Source: Tsuneonella amylolytica (GTDB taxonomy: Bacteria > Pseudomonadota > Alphaproteobacteria > Sphingomonadales > Sphingomonadaceae). From it: a stretch of DNA of 64,000 nt. The notes under the pieces were generated by a model. That model had not been told where the DNA came from and made no database searches. It saw only the letters and a list, made by a program, of their open reading frames with translations. The position numbers were made by a program, and so were the translations under genes. Where the stretch lies: assembly GCF_003626915.1 (NCBI RefSeq), contig NZ_CP032570.1, positions 1,488,001 through 1,552,000 on the forward strand, read 5' to 3'. Positions 54,836 to 64,000 of the stretch are shown piece by piece. Position 1 is the stretch's first letter. Every line of letters begins with the position of its first letter.

Positions 54836-55569
54836 CGCTCGCCACCCTTCCGACCACCCGCCACGAGGATTGGCGCTACGCCGACGGCACTGCGCTGTCG
54901 GCGCTCGCGCCCCATTCGCTTGACGATTGGCACAAGGCCGTGCTCGCACCGGGCGAGACGCGGTCGAAGGACCTGCTGCTCGATGCCGCGCATCCGGGCG
55001 TCCACCGCGTTCGGCTGGACGTGGGCGCGGGCGCGCGGGCGGAAATCTTCGCGGTCTTGAGCGCCAACGAATACACCCGGCTGGAAGTCGAGGTGACCTT
55101 GCGCGAAGGCGCGCACTTCGAACTGGGCGGCGTGACGATCGGCGGCAGAAACGCGGTGCGCGAGATCGTGACCCGCGTGAACCATGCCGAACCCGGCGGC
55201 ACCAGCAACCAGGTCGTGCGCAGCGTCCACTGGGGCACGGCGACGGGCAACTTCCTCGGCCGGATCGGCGTCGCCCGCGACGCGCAGCGGACCGATGCCG
55301 GGCAAAGCTTCAAGGCATTGCTCCTCGAACGCGGGGCGAGCGCCAACACAAAGCCCGAGTTGGAAATCTTCGCCGACGACGTGAAGTGCGCCCACGGCGC
55401 CGCGATCGGCCAGATGGACGAAGCCGCCCGGTTCTACATGGCGAGCCGCGGTCTGTCGCCGGAAGCGGCCAAGGCGCTGCTCGTGCGCGCCTTCGTGGCC
55501 GACGCGTTCGTCGAGCATGCACAGCCCGACGCGCTGCTCGAAGCCGCGCTGGGCGAGCTCGACCGGTGA
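54832..55569 (+). CDS. sufD: Fe-S assembly protein SufD (short form)
   Basis: 245 aa, GTG start. It begins TLATLPTTRHEDWRYADGT, then beta-helix strands, then the conserved end DDVKCAHGAAIGQMDEAARFYMASRGLSPEAAKALLVRAFVADAFVE. SufD of Escherichia coli is over 400 aa; here the N-terminal helical domain is much reduced while the SufB-contacting C-terminal core with CxHG is kept. GTGA overlaps on both sides. Confidence 0.92.
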   Translation: MTLATLPTTRHEDWRYADGTALSALAPHSLDDWHKAVLAPGETRSKDLLLDAAHPGVHRVRLDVGAGARAEIFAVLSANEYTRLEVEVTLREGAHFELGGVTIGGRNAVREIVTRVNHAEPGGTSNQVVRSVHWGTATGNFLGRIGVARDAQRTDAGQSFKALLLERGASANTKPELEIFADDVKCAHGAAIGQMDEAARFYMASRGLSPEAAKALLVRAFVADAFVEHAQPDALLEAALGELDR

Positions 55570-56753
55570 ACGTGATGCCGACCACCAGCCGCAAGGCGGA
55601 CTTCCCCGGCCTCGTGGGGCGGGACGGGCAGCCGTGGCATTACCTCGATACCGCGGCCACGGCGCAGAAGCCGCAGGCGGTGATCGACGCGGTCTCCCGC
55701 GCGATGGGCACGGACTACGCGACCGTGCACCGCGGCGTCTACGGCCGCTCGGCCGAGATGACGCTGGGCTACGAAGCGGCGCGGCGGCGGGTTGCAGCCT
55801 TTGTCGGCGGGCGCGAGGAGGAGATCGTCTTCACCCGCGGCGCGACCGAGGCGATCAACCTCGTCGCCTACGCCTGGCCCGACAAGGGCCGCGTGCTGCT
55901 GAGCCAGCTCGAACACCATTCGAACATCGTGCCCTGGCAGCTTGCCGGATGGCAGGTGGACGTGTGCCCGCTGACCGGTGACGGGCGGATCGATCTGGAC
56001 GCGGCGGAAGCGATGCTGACGCCCGAGCACACGATGGTAGCCTTCGCGCACGTCTCGAACGTCCTCGGCTCAACGCTCGACGCCCGGCGCGCGGCGTACC
56101 TTGCCCATGCGGTCGGCGCGAAGCTGCTGCTCGACGGATGCCAGGCCGTGCCGCGGATGCCGGTCGACGTCGCCGCGCTCGATTGCGATTTCTATGCCTT
56201 CAGCGCGCACAAGCTCTACGGCCCGACCGGCATCGGCGCGCTGTGGGGCCGGGCGGACCTGCTTGCCGCGATGACGCCGTGGCAGGGCGGCGGCGCGATG
56301 ATCGACCGGGTGGCGTTCACGGGCACGACCTACGCCCCGCCGCCCCAGCGGTTCGAGGCGGGCACGCCTGCGATCGTGGAAGCGATCGGGTTCGCGGCGG
56401 CCTGCGACTACGTCGACGGGATCGGCCGCGAGGCGATTGCCCGGCACGAGGCGGACCTCGCGCGCTCGCTGCGCGAAGCCCTCCAGCCGATGAACGACGT
56501 GACGCTGTTCGGGCCGGAAGACAGCGCCGGGATCGTCAGCTTCGCGATTGGCGACATCCACCCGCACGATCTCGGCACGATCCTCGACGAGGAGAACGTC
56601 GCGATCCGCGCCGGCCACCACTGCGCACAGCCGCTGATGGACCACCTCGGCGTGCCCGCCACCGCGCGGGCGAGCTTCGGCCTCTACAGTTCGCAGGACG
56701 ATATCGACGCACTGGTGCGCGGGATCGAGCGCGCGAGAAGGATTTTCGGATGA
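55566..56753 (+). CDS. sufS: Cysteine desulfurase SufS
   Basis: 395 aa PLP enzyme supplying sulfur for cluster assembly. YLDTAATAQKPQAVIDA, VHRGVYGRSAEMTLGYE, TRGATEAINLVA, the PLP lysine in FYAFSAHKLYGPTGIG and the catalytic cysteine in AGHHCAQPLMDHLG. No sufE or sufU gene is adjacent, so the sulfur-transfer partner is encoded elsewhere or replaced by one of the operon proteins. In-frame ATG at 55575 is an alternative to the GTG at 55566. Confidence 0.95.
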   Translation: MNVMPTTSRKADFPGLVGRDGQPWHYLDTAATAQKPQAVIDAVSRAMGTDYATVHRGVYGRSAEMTLGYEAARRRVAAFVGGREEEIVFTRGATEAINLVAYAWPDKGRVLLSQLEHHSNIVPWQLAGWQVDVCPLTGDGRIDLDAAEAMLTPEHTMVAFAHVSNVLGSTLDARRAAYLAHAVGAKLLLDGCQAVPRMPVDVAALDCDFYAFSAHKLYGPTGIGALWGRADLLAAMTPWQGGGAMIDRVAFTGTTYAPPPQRFEAGTPAIVEAIGFAAACDYVDGIGREAIARHEADLARSLREALQPMNDVTLFGPEDSAGIVSFAIGDIHPHDLGTILDEENVAIRAGHHCAQPLMDHLGVPATARASFGLYSSQDDIDALVRGIERARRIFG

Positions 56754-57253
56754 GTACCGACGAAGACACCAAAAAGACGTGGGTCGCCGCGCCCGCCCCG
56801 AACGAAGAGCTCGTAAAGCCGCCGCGGGCGATGGTGTCCGACGCGGTCGACGAAACGGAGACCCCGCGCGAGACGTTCGAGCGCAAGCGCGATTACCTCG
56901 AGGGTTTCCTCGCTAAGAAGCCCGAGGTCGCCCACGCCGGCGAACCGGGCGGCGACCTCTACGAGGCGGTGGTCGAGGCGCTGAAAGAAATCTACGATCC
57001 GGAAATCCCGGTGAACATCTACGACCTCGGCCTCATCTACGCGGTCGAGGTCAGCGACGAGGCCGATGCGAAGGTCACCATGACGCTGACCACCCCGCAC
57101 TGCCCGGTCGCCGAATCGATGCCGGCCGAAGTCGAACTGCGCGTGGGCGCGGTACCGGGCGTGCGCGATTCGGAAGTCGCGCTGGTGTGGGACCCGCCGT
57201 GGGGCCCCGACAAGATGACCGACGAAGCGCGGCTGGAGCTGGGAATGCTATGA
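56750..57253 (+). CDS. sufT: Fe-S assembly accessory protein SufT (DUF59/MIP18)
   Basis: 167 aa. A polar N-terminal extension (residues 1-65) precedes the MIP18-like domain: LYEAVVEALKEIYDPEIPVNIYDLGLIYAVEV, LTTPHCPVAESMPAEVE and VALVWDPPWGPDKMTDEARLELGM. The conserved Cys in TPHCP is typical. SufT helps mature some Fe-S proteins. ATGA overlaps with sufS and with the last gene. Confidence 0.92.
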   Translation: MSTDEDTKKTWVAAPAPNEELVKPPRAMVSDAVDETETPRETFERKRDYLEGFLAKKPEVAHAGEPGGDLYEAVVEALKEIYDPEIPVNIYDLGLIYAVEVSDEADAKVTMTLTTPHCPVAESMPAEVELRVGAVPGVRDSEVALVWDPPWGPDKMTDEARLELGML

Positions 57254-57606
57254 CCGATACGAAAACCCGCCAGCGGCCCGCAGCCGTCAACCTTACGCCA
57301 GCTGCCGAAGCTCGTGTGGCTGACCTTATGGCCAGGGCGCCCGAAGGGGCGATCGGGGTCAAGCTGTCGACCCCGCGCCGGGGCTGTTCGGGTCTCGCCT
57401 ACTCGGTCGACTACGTCAGCGAGGAAGCCGGCTTCGACGAGAAGATCGAGACGCCGGGCGGCACCTTCTACATCGACGGGGCGAGCGTGCTCTACCTCGT
57501 CGGCAGCACGATGGACTGGGTGGAGGACGACTTTACCGCCGGGTTCGTGTTCGCCAATCCCAACGCCAAGGGCGCGTGTGGCTGCGGCGAGAGTTTCATG
57601 GTCTAA
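57250..57606 (+). CDS. sufA: A-type iron-sulfur carrier SufA
   Basis: 118 aa HesB/IscA-fold protein with cysteines in RRGCSGLAYSVDYV and ACGCGESFMV. Last gene of the suf operon. Distinct from erpA at 24.8 kb, which has a different N-terminus. It probably delivers clusters from SufBCD. Confidence 0.93.
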   Translation: MTDTKTRQRPAAVNLTPAAEARVADLMARAPEGAIGVKLSTPRRGCSGLAYSVDYVSEEAGFDEKIETPGGTFYIDGASVLYLVGSTMDWVEDDFTAGFVFANPNAKGACGCGESFMV

Positions 57607-57612
57607 TTCGCC

Positions 57613-57921
57613 ATGCCCCGCCCCGACCCCCTACCTGCGGACGGTGCACCCGTCGGATGTGTGCCGCCCTTCGAAACGCCCGAGCAAGAGCTGGAAGTTC
57701 TGCGCGAAGCTCTTGCGCATGCGGAGCGCGTCCTGAAAGTCTTGGTGAAGGAACGAGACGGTTTGCTTGCGGAACTCCGCCGCGCAAACATCCGTCCGCA
57801 GGCGAGGCTTGGCCGGCGTAAGCCGCCCGAGGCAGGGCTACCCGTCCCCGCCGTTCCGCCGCGCGGGCCATTGCCGATGCAGGGCGGGGCCGAAGCGCCG
57901 CTCGACTTTTCGGCCGACTAG
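57613..57921 (+). CDS. Small hypothetical protein with coiled coil
   Basis: 102 aa. Residues 20-60 (TPEQELEVLREALAHAERVLKVLVKERDGLLAELRRA) form a heptad-like helix, flanked by Pro-rich, probably disordered ends. Six bases after sufA, so it may be cotranscribed. Its stop overlaps the stop of the convergent gene. Not recognised; coding supported moderately by composition. Confidence 0.5.
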   Translation: MPRPDPLPADGAPVGCVPPFETPEQELEVLREALAHAERVLKVLVKERDGLLAELRRANIRPQARLGRRKPPEAGLPVPAVPPRGPLPMQGGAEAPLDFSAD

Positions 57922-58349
57922 CTTCCCCGCAGCGCCCTGATGCAGGCGGCACGGTCGACGTCGAGGCCGTCGCTGGACCGGCGCGCGTCGACGTAGGTCG
58001 CGGTGGGAGTGCCGCCCGGGGCCGGCGGATAGAGATAGATGTCGAGCACGCAGGCATCGCCGGAGAACTGGAGCTTGCGCGCGTCCCCTTCCCACACGTC
58101 GAGACGCGGGGTGCCGAACTGGCGCTGCAAGGCGGACTGGTCGGCCCCGATGACCCCGTCCACGCCCGGCAGGCTCATGACCTTCGCCACGCGGAAAGTG
58201 CCGGTGGCCGGCGGCGCGGAAGGGCGCGTGGCGGGCACCGCGGTCGCGCGCGAGCCTGCGGACACGCCGGTGGAGGCGACTTTCGTGCCGGTGGTCGGGG
58301 CGCACGCGGCGAGTGTGGCCACGGCCAGCAGGAGGGCAGGTGTCTTCAC
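57918..58349 (-). CDS. Predicted lipoprotein, function unknown
   Basis: 143 aa from a GTG at 58349. Lipobox LAAC in the N-terminal signal (LLLAVATLAAC). A Thr/Pro/Ser-rich linker leads to a small domain with LQRQFGTPRLDVWEGDARKLQFSGDACVLDIYLYPP and a final Cys (DRAACIRALRG). The domain resembles the SmpA/OmlA-like fold with the Q-x-x-F-G-x-P motif, but this is a guess. GTGA overlap with the EI24 gene. Confidence 0.72.
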   Translation of the reverse strand: MKTPALLLAVATLAACAPTTGTKVASTGVSAGSRATAVPATRPSAPPATGTFRVAKVMSLPGVDGVIGADQSALQRQFGTPRLDVWEGDARKLQFSGDACVLDIYLYPPAPGGTPTATYVDARRSSDGLDVDRAACIRALRGS

Positions 58350-59041
58350 GATCGGCCTTTTCTCGAATGGACGAGATGCGTCGCCATCGCCGCGCCCAAC
58401 ACGGGTGCGAGCAGGTTGGCGAACGGCACCAGCAGCATGCCCGCGACGATCCCGCCCAGCGCGAACCGCGTCAAGGCCGAAAGCGGCAGGGCGGCGGCGC
58501 TGCCCGACGAAGACGGTGGCGGACGGTGGCGCAGCCAGACCATATCGGTCAGCTCGCGCCCCAGCAGCCAGGCATTGATCGCCCAGAACCACACCGCGGT
58601 GCCGACACCCGTCACCAGCAGGAGAAGGCCCACCGGCAGCGCGACGAGGTTGACGAGCACCGCGCGCACGAGCCCGCGTACGGCGTTGCCCGCATCCTCG
58701 GCAAGCGGCAGCTCGCGCGCGCTCGCGGCTTCGGCTGGATAGTGCCGCGCCTCCACCGCCCGGACCACCGCGTCGGCGAAGAACTGCAGCACCGCCAGTG
58801 CGATCACGCGGAACAGCAGCCATCCCCCGACCACCGCGAGCAGCACGCCCGCCAGGCCGCCGAGCTCATCCCAGCCCGCGGCGTAGCGTTCGGCGAGGGC
58901 GGCCGTCCCGCGCCACGCGATGGCCGCCAGCGCGGCCACGATCGCAAGCGTGATGGCCATGCTTTTCGCCAGCACGCCGAGAATGCGCCGGTCGCCGAGC
59001 TGGCCGAGCGCGAGGGCGAAGGATCGGGCGATACCGGTCAT
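58346..59041 (-). CDS. EI24-domain membrane protein (CysZ-like)
   Basis: 231 aa with four to six hydrophobic segments (SMAITLAIVAALAAIAW, LAGVLLAVVGGWLLFRVIALAVLQFF, GLVRAVLVNLVALPVGLLLLV, FALGGIVAGMLLVPFANLLAPVLG). FWAINAWLLGRELTDMV, preceding the last helix, is the EI24 family pattern. Related CysZ proteins move sulfate, but the specificity cannot be inferred here. Overlaps the following lipoprotein gene. Confidence 0.82.
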   Translation of the reverse strand: MTGIARSFALALGQLGDRRILGVLAKSMAITLAIVAALAAIAWRGTAALAERYAAGWDELGGLAGVLLAVVGGWLLFRVIALAVLQFFADAVVRAVEARHYPAEAASARELPLAEDAGNAVRGLVRAVLVNLVALPVGLLLLVTGVGTAVWFWAINAWLLGRELTDMVWLRHRPPPSSSGSAAALPLSALTRFALGGIVAGMLLVPFANLLAPVLGAAMATHLVHSRKGRS

Positions 59042-59117
59042 ATCGCCCTGCCTACCGCTTGGCCTCGGCGGCGCAAGCGGCTAGGCGCCCGGGGCTTTCG
59101 ATACCCGAGGAATTCCA

Positions 59118-60125
59118 GTGACCGACACCCGCCCCGCGCCCAAGTACGACGTCATCGCCATCGGCAACGCCATCGTCGATATCATGGCCGCCAGCGACGA
59201 CGCGACGATCGAGCGCCTGTCGCTCAGCAAGGGCGGGATGACGCTGGTCGATGCCGATGGCGCGGCGCGCCTTTACGAGGCGATGGGCCCGGCGAAGGAA
59301 ATCTCCGGCGGCTCGGCAGCCAACACGCTCGCCGGGCTCGCGGCGCTCGGCAGCCGGTGCGCCTTCATCGGCCAGGTCGCCGACGATCAGTTCGGCCGCG
59401 TCTTTGCGCACGACATCCGCGCCGGCGGGATCGACTTCGAGACCCCGGTGCGCGGTGAAAGCGAGCCGCCGACCGCGCAGTGCCTGATCTTCGTCACGCC
59501 CGACGCGCAGCGCACGATGAACACCTTCCTCGGTGCCAGCCAGTACCTCCCCGCCGCCGCGCTCGACGAGGACCAGATCGCCGCGGCCCGCGTGCTCTAT
59601 CTCGAAGGGTACCTGTGGGATCCGGAAGAACCGCGCGCCGCGATGCGCCGGGCGATCGATGCCGCGCGCGGGGCGGGGCGCGAGGTCGCCTTCACCCTGT
59701 CCGAAGTCTTCGTGATCGACCGCCACGGCGACGATTTCCGCACGCTCGTCGACGAAGGGTTGATCGACGTCCTCTTCGCCAACCACACCGAACTCGCCGC
59801 CCTGACGCGCGAGGACGATTTCGAAGCTGGCATCGCCGCGCTGCGCAACAAGGTACCGACACTGGTCGTCACCAAGGGGGCGGACGGCGCGGTGGCGGTG
59901 AAGGGCGGCGAGCGGGCCGAAGTCCCCGCCGAACCGACGAAAGTCGTCGACACCACCGGCGCGGGCGACCTGTTCGCCGCCGGCTTCCTGCACGGCCACG
60001 TGAACGGCGAACCGCTCGAGACATGCCTGCGCCGCGGCGCGATCTGCGCGGCCGAGATCATCAGCCACTACGGCGCCCGGCCCGAAGCAAACCTCGAAGC
60101 GCTGATGGCGGAAAAGCTGGGCTGA
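59118..60125 (+). CDS. Adenosine kinase (PfkB family)
   Basis: 335 aa, GTG start. YDVIAIGNAIVDIMA, the substrate-binding GGSAANTLAGLAALG and the late catalytic VVDTTGAGDLFAAGFLHG (Asp base in the anion hole GAGD) are PfkB signatures. NHTELAALTRE and the general layout point to adenosine kinase, which salvages adenosine to AMP; a related sugar kinase activity cannot be excluded. Convergent with the lipoprotein gene downstream. Confidence 0.9.
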   Translation: MTDTRPAPKYDVIAIGNAIVDIMAASDDATIERLSLSKGGMTLVDADGAARLYEAMGPAKEISGGSAANTLAGLAALGSRCAFIGQVADDQFGRVFAHDIRAGGIDFETPVRGESEPPTAQCLIFVTPDAQRTMNTFLGASQYLPAAALDEDQIAAARVLYLEGYLWDPEEPRAAMRRAIDAARGAGREVAFTLSEVFVIDRHGDDFRTLVDEGLIDVLFANHTELAALTREDDFEAGIAALRNKVPTLVVTKGADGAVAVKGGERAEVPAEPTKVVDTTGAGDLFAAGFLHGHVNGEPLETCLRRGAICAAEIISHYGARPEANLEALMAEKLG

Positions 60126-60128
60126 CGG

Positions 60129-60836
60129 TCAATCGGAATAGATCGGTGGAGGCCGGTCTCCGCGATAGCCGATGAAATGGCGGCGTAGCTGTGTGGCGTA
60201 AACCGTGCGGCGCAGGCAATCGAAGCGGTCGGTCTGGGGTCCCGGAACAGCTTCCCGAACCGCCGTGTCGACGGGAGCGCGCGAATATTCGAGCCAACGA
60301 TCGTCGATTACGAGCAGCGCGCTGCCGGGATCGAAATCGCACCAGTGTTCCACCCGGCGGGCGAGTGACGTGATCGTCTCTCCGTCGCGCAATCGCGGTA
60401 TGCGATCCCAGTCGCCGTGCGACTTGACGACGGCGATCTCCTTGGCGCGTTCGCGGCGAAAGAGTTCATCGGACTGCGCGACCGCACGGTCGACCTCTGC
60501 ATCCGGAAACTCGATCCGGTAATTGCTGTCGAGCTCCAGACCGGCCAAGGCGTCGACGTCGAGTTTCGACAGCCGCGCAGGGGTGACTGCAACCCGAAGC
60601 ACGACAATCCCGTGATCGGGTTCGATCGCCTGGATAATTTCGGTCTCGCGAATGCCGCGCTTCAGCAGCTCCCGGCGCAGATCGCCGAGCGACAGTCTCT
60701 CACCCTTCTGGAACTCGGCAGCCTGCTGTGCCTGTCGTTCTTGGGGCGTCTGCGGGTAGACCCCCGCGCCTCGCTCGGGTTCCGCCGCCCCGCACCCGGC
60801 GGTCACGGCGAGCAGCGAGAGGAGCGCCAATCTCAT
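60129..60836 (-). CDS. Predicted lipoprotein, function unknown
   Basis: 235 aa from ATG at 60836, overlapping the purD stop. Lipobox TAGC in [15 protein letters not shown]. The mature part has a helical, Gln-rich start ([19 protein letters not shown]), then mixed strands ([36 protein letters not shown]) and a basic end. Not recognised. Translationally coupled to purD. Confidence 0.7.
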   Translation of the reverse strand: MRLALLSLLAVTAGCGAAEPERGAGVYPQTPQERQAQQAAEFQKGERLSLGDLRRELLKRGIRETEIIQAIEPDHGIVVLRVAVTPARLSKLDVDALAGLELDSNYRIEFPDAEVDRAVAQSDELFRRERAKEIAVVKSHGDWDRIPRLRDGETITSLARRVEHWCDFDPGSALLVIDDRWLEYSRAPVDTAVREAVPGPQTDRFDCLRRTVYATQLRRHFIGYRGDRPPPIYSD

Positions 60837-62125
60837 CCAGCGGCATCTTCCCTTGCTACTTCGCGCCAGCCGATGTCGCGGCGGCAGAAGCCGGTGGAAA
60901 AGTCGATCGCATCGACCGCGGCGTAGGCCCGTTCGGCCGCTTCGGTTACCGAGCTTCCGGTGGCGGTCACGCTGAGGACTCGGCCTCCGTTCGCGACGAG
61001 GGCGCCGTCGGCTTTGGCGGTGCCGGCGTGGAACACCTTCGCGCCGCCTGCCTCTGCGCCCGTCAGATTGATCGCGCCGCCTTTCGCCGGGGTGCCCGGA
61101 TACCCCTCCGCCGCCATGACCACCGTCAGCGCGACCGCCTTGCCCATCTTGACCGGCGGCATCCGGCTCAGGCGGTCCTCGGCGCAGGCCAGCATCAGTT
61201 CGCCGAGGTCGGCTTCCAGGCGCATCATCAGGACCTGGCATTCGGGATCGCCGAACCGGCAGTTGTACTCGATGAGCTTGGGCCCTTCGCTCGTCAGCAT
61301 CAGCCCAGCGAACAGCACGCCGGAATAGGGGGTACCCGCATCGGCCAGCGCGCGGACGGTGGGCGCGACGATGCGTTCGATCACTTCGCCGCGCAGCAGC
61401 GGGGTGAGGCAGCGGGCGGGGCTGTAGGCGCCCATGCCGCCGGTGTTGGGGCCGGTGTCGCCCTCGCCCACGCGCTTGTGGTCCTGCGCACTGCCGAACG
61501 CGAGCACGGTGGCCCCGTCGGTGAGGGCGAAGAAACTCGCTTCCTCGCCGTCCATGAATTCCTCGATCACCACCTCGGCTCCGGCGGTTCCGAAACTGCC
61601 GCCGAACATGTCGGCGAGCGCGGCCTCCGCCTCGTCGCGAGTGTCCGCGATGACCACGCCCTTGCCCGCGGCGAGCCCGTCGGCCTTGAGCACGTAGGGC
61701 GGCTTGAATTCGGCGAGCGCGGCGACGGCTTCGGCAAGGGTGGCGGTGCGGACATAGCGGGCGGTGGGGATGCCGGCACGCTCGCACAGGTCCTTGGTGA
61801 ACCCCTTGCTGCCTTCGAGTTGCGCAGCGGCTTTCGACGGCCCGAACACGCGTATGCCCGCCGCGCGCAGCGAATCGGCCAGCCCGTCCACCAGCGGTGC
61901 CTCGGGCCCGACCACGACCATGCCGATGCGCTGCCCTTCGCAGAACGCGATCACCGCGCCGTGATCGGTTGCGTCCAGTACGACCAGTTCGGCGTGCTCG
62001 GCGATGCCAGGGTTGCCCGGCGCGGCGTAGAGCCTATCTCCGGTCTCCGTCAGCAGCCGGGATTGCGCGAGCTTCCACGCCAGCGCATGTTCGCGCCCGC
62101 CGCCGCCCAGCAAAAGGATGTTCAT
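60833..62125 (-). CDS. purD: Phosphoribosylamine--glycine ligase
   Basis: 430 aa ATP-grasp enzyme of purine synthesis. [95 protein letters not shown], and [24 protein letters not shown] (family signature), then [11 protein letters not shown]. The ATG at 62125 has GGGAG upstream. Its start codon overlaps that of divergent xseA in a shared CATG. Confidence 0.97.
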   Translation of the reverse strand: MNILLLGGGGREHALAWKLAQSRLLTETGDRLYAAPGNPGIAEHAELVVLDATDHGAVIAFCEGQRIGMVVVGPEAPLVDGLADSLRAAGIRVFGPSKAAAQLEGSKGFTKDLCERAGIPTARYVRTATLAEAVAALAEFKPPYVLKADGLAAGKGVVIADTRDEAEAALADMFGGSFGTAGAEVVIEEFMDGEEASFFALTDGATVLAFGSAQDHKRVGEGDTGPNTGGMGAYSPARCLTPLLRGEVIERIVAPTVRALADAGTPYSGVLFAGLMLTSEGPKLIEYNCRFGDPECQVLMMRLEADLGELMLACAEDRLSRMPPVKMGKAVALTVVMAAEGYPGTPAKGGAINLTGAEAGGAKVFHAGTAKADGALVANGGRVLSVTATGSSVTEAAERAYAAVDAIDFSTGFCRRDIGWREVAREDAAG

Positions 62126-63590
62126 GCCCGCTCCCGACCCGTTCGATGATAGTGCCGGTGGGCTGGTAGCGAAGGGGCGCGCCGGCGACAACGCCGAGCC
62201 GCTGAGTGTGTCGGACCTGTCGAACCTCCTGAAGCGCACGGTGGAGGACCGCTTCGGCTTCGTCCGCCTGCGCGGCGAACTGTCGGGCGTGAAGCGGGCG
62301 GCATCCGGCCACCTCTATTGCGCGCTCAAGGACGAAAAGGCGGTGATCGACGGCGTCATGTGGCGCGGGTCGGTGCAAGGGATGGGCTTCGTGCCCGAAG
62401 ACGGACTGGAGGTCGTCGCGTCCGGCAAGCTGACGACCTATCCCGGCCGCTCGAAGTACCAGATCGTGATCGACCGGCTGGAACTGGCGGGCGAGGGGGC
62501 GCTGCTGGCGCTGCTCGAGAAGACGCGCCAGCGGCTCGCGGCCGAGGGACTGTTCGACCAGGGGCGCAAGCGGGCACTGCCCTACCTGCCGGCGACGATC
62601 GGCGTCGTCACCAGCCCCACTGGCGCGGTGATCCGCGACATCCTCCACCGCCTCGCCGACCGCTTTCCCAGCCGGGTGATCGTCTGGCCGGTGCTGGTCC
62701 AGGGACAGGGCGCCGCGGCGCAGGTGGCAAGCGCCGTGCGCGGTTTCTCCGCCCTGCCGGAAGGGCACGCGCACCGGCCCGACCTGCTGATCGTCGCGCG
62801 CGGCGGCGGCTCGATCGAGGACCTGTGGAGCTTCAACGAGGAGGTCGTCGTCCGCGCGATCGCGGAGTGCACCATTCCCACGATCAGCGCGGTGGGGCAC
62901 GAAACCGACACGACGCTGGCCGATCATGCCGCCGATCGCCGCGCGCCCACGCCCACCGCCGCTGCCGAGATCGCGGTGCCGGTCCGGCGCGATCTTGCCG
63001 CCACGCTCGCCGATTTCGCCGCACGCAAGCAGCGCTGTGCTTTACGCCCGGTGGAACTGGGGCGCGAACGGCTGGAAGCGCGCGTGCGCCGGATGCCGCG
63101 CATCGAGGCGCTGCTCGCCCCGCAGGCGCAGCGGCTCGACGATCTCACCGCCCGGTTGCGGCAGGGCCTGCGCGACCGGGCAAGCGGCGGGCGCGAGCGA
63201 CTGGCGCGGCTGCGGCTCAATCCGGCGATCCTCCAGCGGGCGCAGCGCGATGCGGCGATGCGGCTCAATGGCGCGCGGCTGTCACCCGGATTGCTCTCCG
63301 CCCGCATCGCGCGCGACCGGCAGGGGTTTTCCGCGACCGAACGCCTGCTCTCCTCGCTCAGCCCATACGCGCCGCTGCAGCGCGGGTTCGCGCTCGTCCG
63401 CGGCCCCGACGGTTCGCTCGTACGCTCCGTTGCCGAGGCGGCGAATTTGCCGTCGCTCTCGGTTCGCTTCGCCGACGGTTCGGTCGACGTCGTGCCGGAG
63501 GGAAGCACGCCAGTGCAGCGCAAGCCGCGTGCCCAGCCGCCCGTGCGCCGCCCGGCCGACCCGCCGCGGCAAGACGATTTGTTCGGCTGA
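62124..63590 (+). CDS. xseA: Exodeoxyribonuclease VII large subunit
   Basis: 488 aa. N-terminal OB-fold ([44 protein letters not shown]); catalytic core with [45 protein letters not shown] and [29 protein letters not shown]; then the coiled-coil region and [14 protein letters not shown]. The ATG at 62124 is preferred to 62118, because AAAAGG at 62112-62117 then has proper spacing. Confidence 0.96.
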   Translation: MPAPDPFDDSAGGLVAKGRAGDNAEPLSVSDLSNLLKRTVEDRFGFVRLRGELSGVKRAASGHLYCALKDEKAVIDGVMWRGSVQGMGFVPEDGLEVVASGKLTTYPGRSKYQIVIDRLELAGEGALLALLEKTRQRLAAEGLFDQGRKRALPYLPATIGVVTSPTGAVIRDILHRLADRFPSRVIVWPVLVQGQGAAAQVASAVRGFSALPEGHAHRPDLLIVARGGGSIEDLWSFNEEVVVRAIAECTIPTISAVGHETDTTLADHAADRRAPTPTAAAEIAVPVRRDLAATLADFAARKQRCALRPVELGRERLEARVRRMPRIEALLAPQAQRLDDLTARLRQGLRDRASGGRERLARLRLNPAILQRAQRDAAMRLNGARLSPGLLSARIARDRQGFSATERLLSSLSPYAPLQRGFALVRGPDGSLVRSVAEAANLPSLSVRFADGSVDVVPEGSTPVQRKPRAQPPVRRPADPPRQDDLFG

Positions 63591-63614
63591 CCGCAAGCTG
63601 TTAGGGTCCATGCC

Positions 63615-63815
63615 ATGCTGATGAAATCTGGCAACCAGGCCGCGCAACTCGTCTTCGGACCCAACGGTTTCCGGGTCATGCGCCCGGGCAACCACGTGAC
63701 CTGCGCGGTGACCGGCGAGGCCATCCCGCTGGAGGAGCTGCGGTACTGGAGCGTCGACCGGCAGGAAGCTTACGCCTCTCCCGAAGTCGCGACGCGGAGG
63801 CTGCTAGGGACGTGA
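63615..63815 (+). CDS. DUF2093 family small protein
   Basis: 66 aa. LVFGPNGFRVMRPGNHVTCAVTGEAIPLEELRYWSVDRQEAYASPEVATRR is the compact DUF2093 pattern, in which the Cys and polar turn may bind metal; function unknown. Often encoded near xseA in alphaproteobacteria, as here. GTGA overlap with the next gene. Confidence 0.85.
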   Translation: MLMKSGNQAAQLVFGPNGFRVMRPGNHVTCAVTGEAIPLEELRYWSVDRQEAYASPEVATRRLLGT

Positions 63816-64000
63816 GGCGGCGTCTCGCACCGATAGCGCCCGCCCTTGTTGCCTGCCTTGCCGCCTGCACCTCGGGCGGCGGCGAGCCTTCGGCCGAAAG
63901 CGCCGCGGTCGTCCAGCCGATCCGCGCTTCCGTTCCCGCACCGACGCCGACACCGACCCCGAAACCGACCGTGGCGGGGCCGAGCACGTTCGTGTTCGAC
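63812..64000 (+). CDS. Predicted lipoprotein (partial, cut by right edge)
   Basis: 63 codons visible from a GTG overlapping the DUF2093 stop. Lipobox LAAC follows a signal starting RRRLAPIAPALVA. Next come a Gly/Ser/Ala stretch and a Pro-Thr repeat region (APTPTPTPKPT), a typical linker before a periplasmic domain that lies beyond the window. The function cannot be told. Confidence 0.7.
   Translation, partial: MRRRLAPIAPALVACLAACTSGGGEPSAESAAVVQPIRASVPAPTPTPTPKPTVAGPSTFVFD

Overview
The window is high-GC, gene-dense DNA from an alphaproteobacterium, most likely a sphingomonad of the Erythrobacter type. The evidence is the conserved gene order hemE / putative origin / ppsR-maf-aroE-coaE-dnaQ, an unlinked parAB-rsmG-mnmG-mnmE block carrying parS sites, a PopZ-like gene behind tolC, alphaproteobacterial families of unknown function (DUF1491, DUF2093, DUF6489), Csu-type pili and a suf operon led by an Rrf2 regulator. 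I see no rRNA, tRNA, CRISPR array, insertion sequence or prophage. It reads as core chromosome around the replication origin.

Layout. 1-3.9 kb: the end of a chaperone-usher (spore-coat-U) pilus cluster, with the usher cut by the left edge. 3.9-9.5 kb: the chromosome segregation and tRNA-modification operon mnmE-mnmG-rsmG-parA-parB, with four parS-like palindromes. 9.5-14.2 kb: single genes (dienelactone hydrolase, membrane-anchored glutamate-synthase-like flavoprotein, TPR/aspartyl hydroxylase, NTF2-like, BLUF photoreceptor). 14.2-17.2 kb: rho, hemJ, hemE. 17.2-17.5 kb: putative oriC with degenerate DnaA boxes and eight GANTC sites. 17.5-24 kb: ppsR, maf, aroE, coaE, dnaQ, hpf, ptsN, a hotdog thioesterase, DUF1491, and a SleB-type hydrolase. 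Genes left of oriC are mostly on the minus strand, and those to 24 kb on its right are all on the plus strand, as expected for co-orientation with two diverging forks.

24-31 kb holds xth, erpA, a CBS protein, a ferredoxin-like protein, an S9 peptidase and pcm-tolC-popZ. 31-37 kb holds fumarase, a LytS/LytTR two-component pair, a lipid-kinase-like gene and a metallophosphoesterase. 37-49 kb holds rplM-rpsI, ctaA, a MerC-like gene, a thiS-thiG fusion, an H+/Ca2+ antiporter, an acyl-CoA synthetase, ggt and pyrD. A plus-strand terminator at 49.03 kb has no convincing gene upstream and may mark a small RNA.

49-57.6 kb contains an AraC-type regulator and a striking 12-gene suf operon (regulator-sufB-x-x-x-sufC-x-x-sufD-sufS-sufT-sufA). 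Every gene overlaps the next, and it contains four small predicted secreted proteins with cysteine pairs, two of them tandem paralogues, plus a DUF559-like protein. A 27-bp dyad in front of the regulator is the likely operator. This is the best candidate in the window for a poorly described system. 57.6-64 kb holds an EI24 membrane protein, two lipoproteins, an adenosine kinase, purD, xseA (sharing a CATG start palindrome with purD), DUF2093 and the start of a lipoprotein cut by the right edge.
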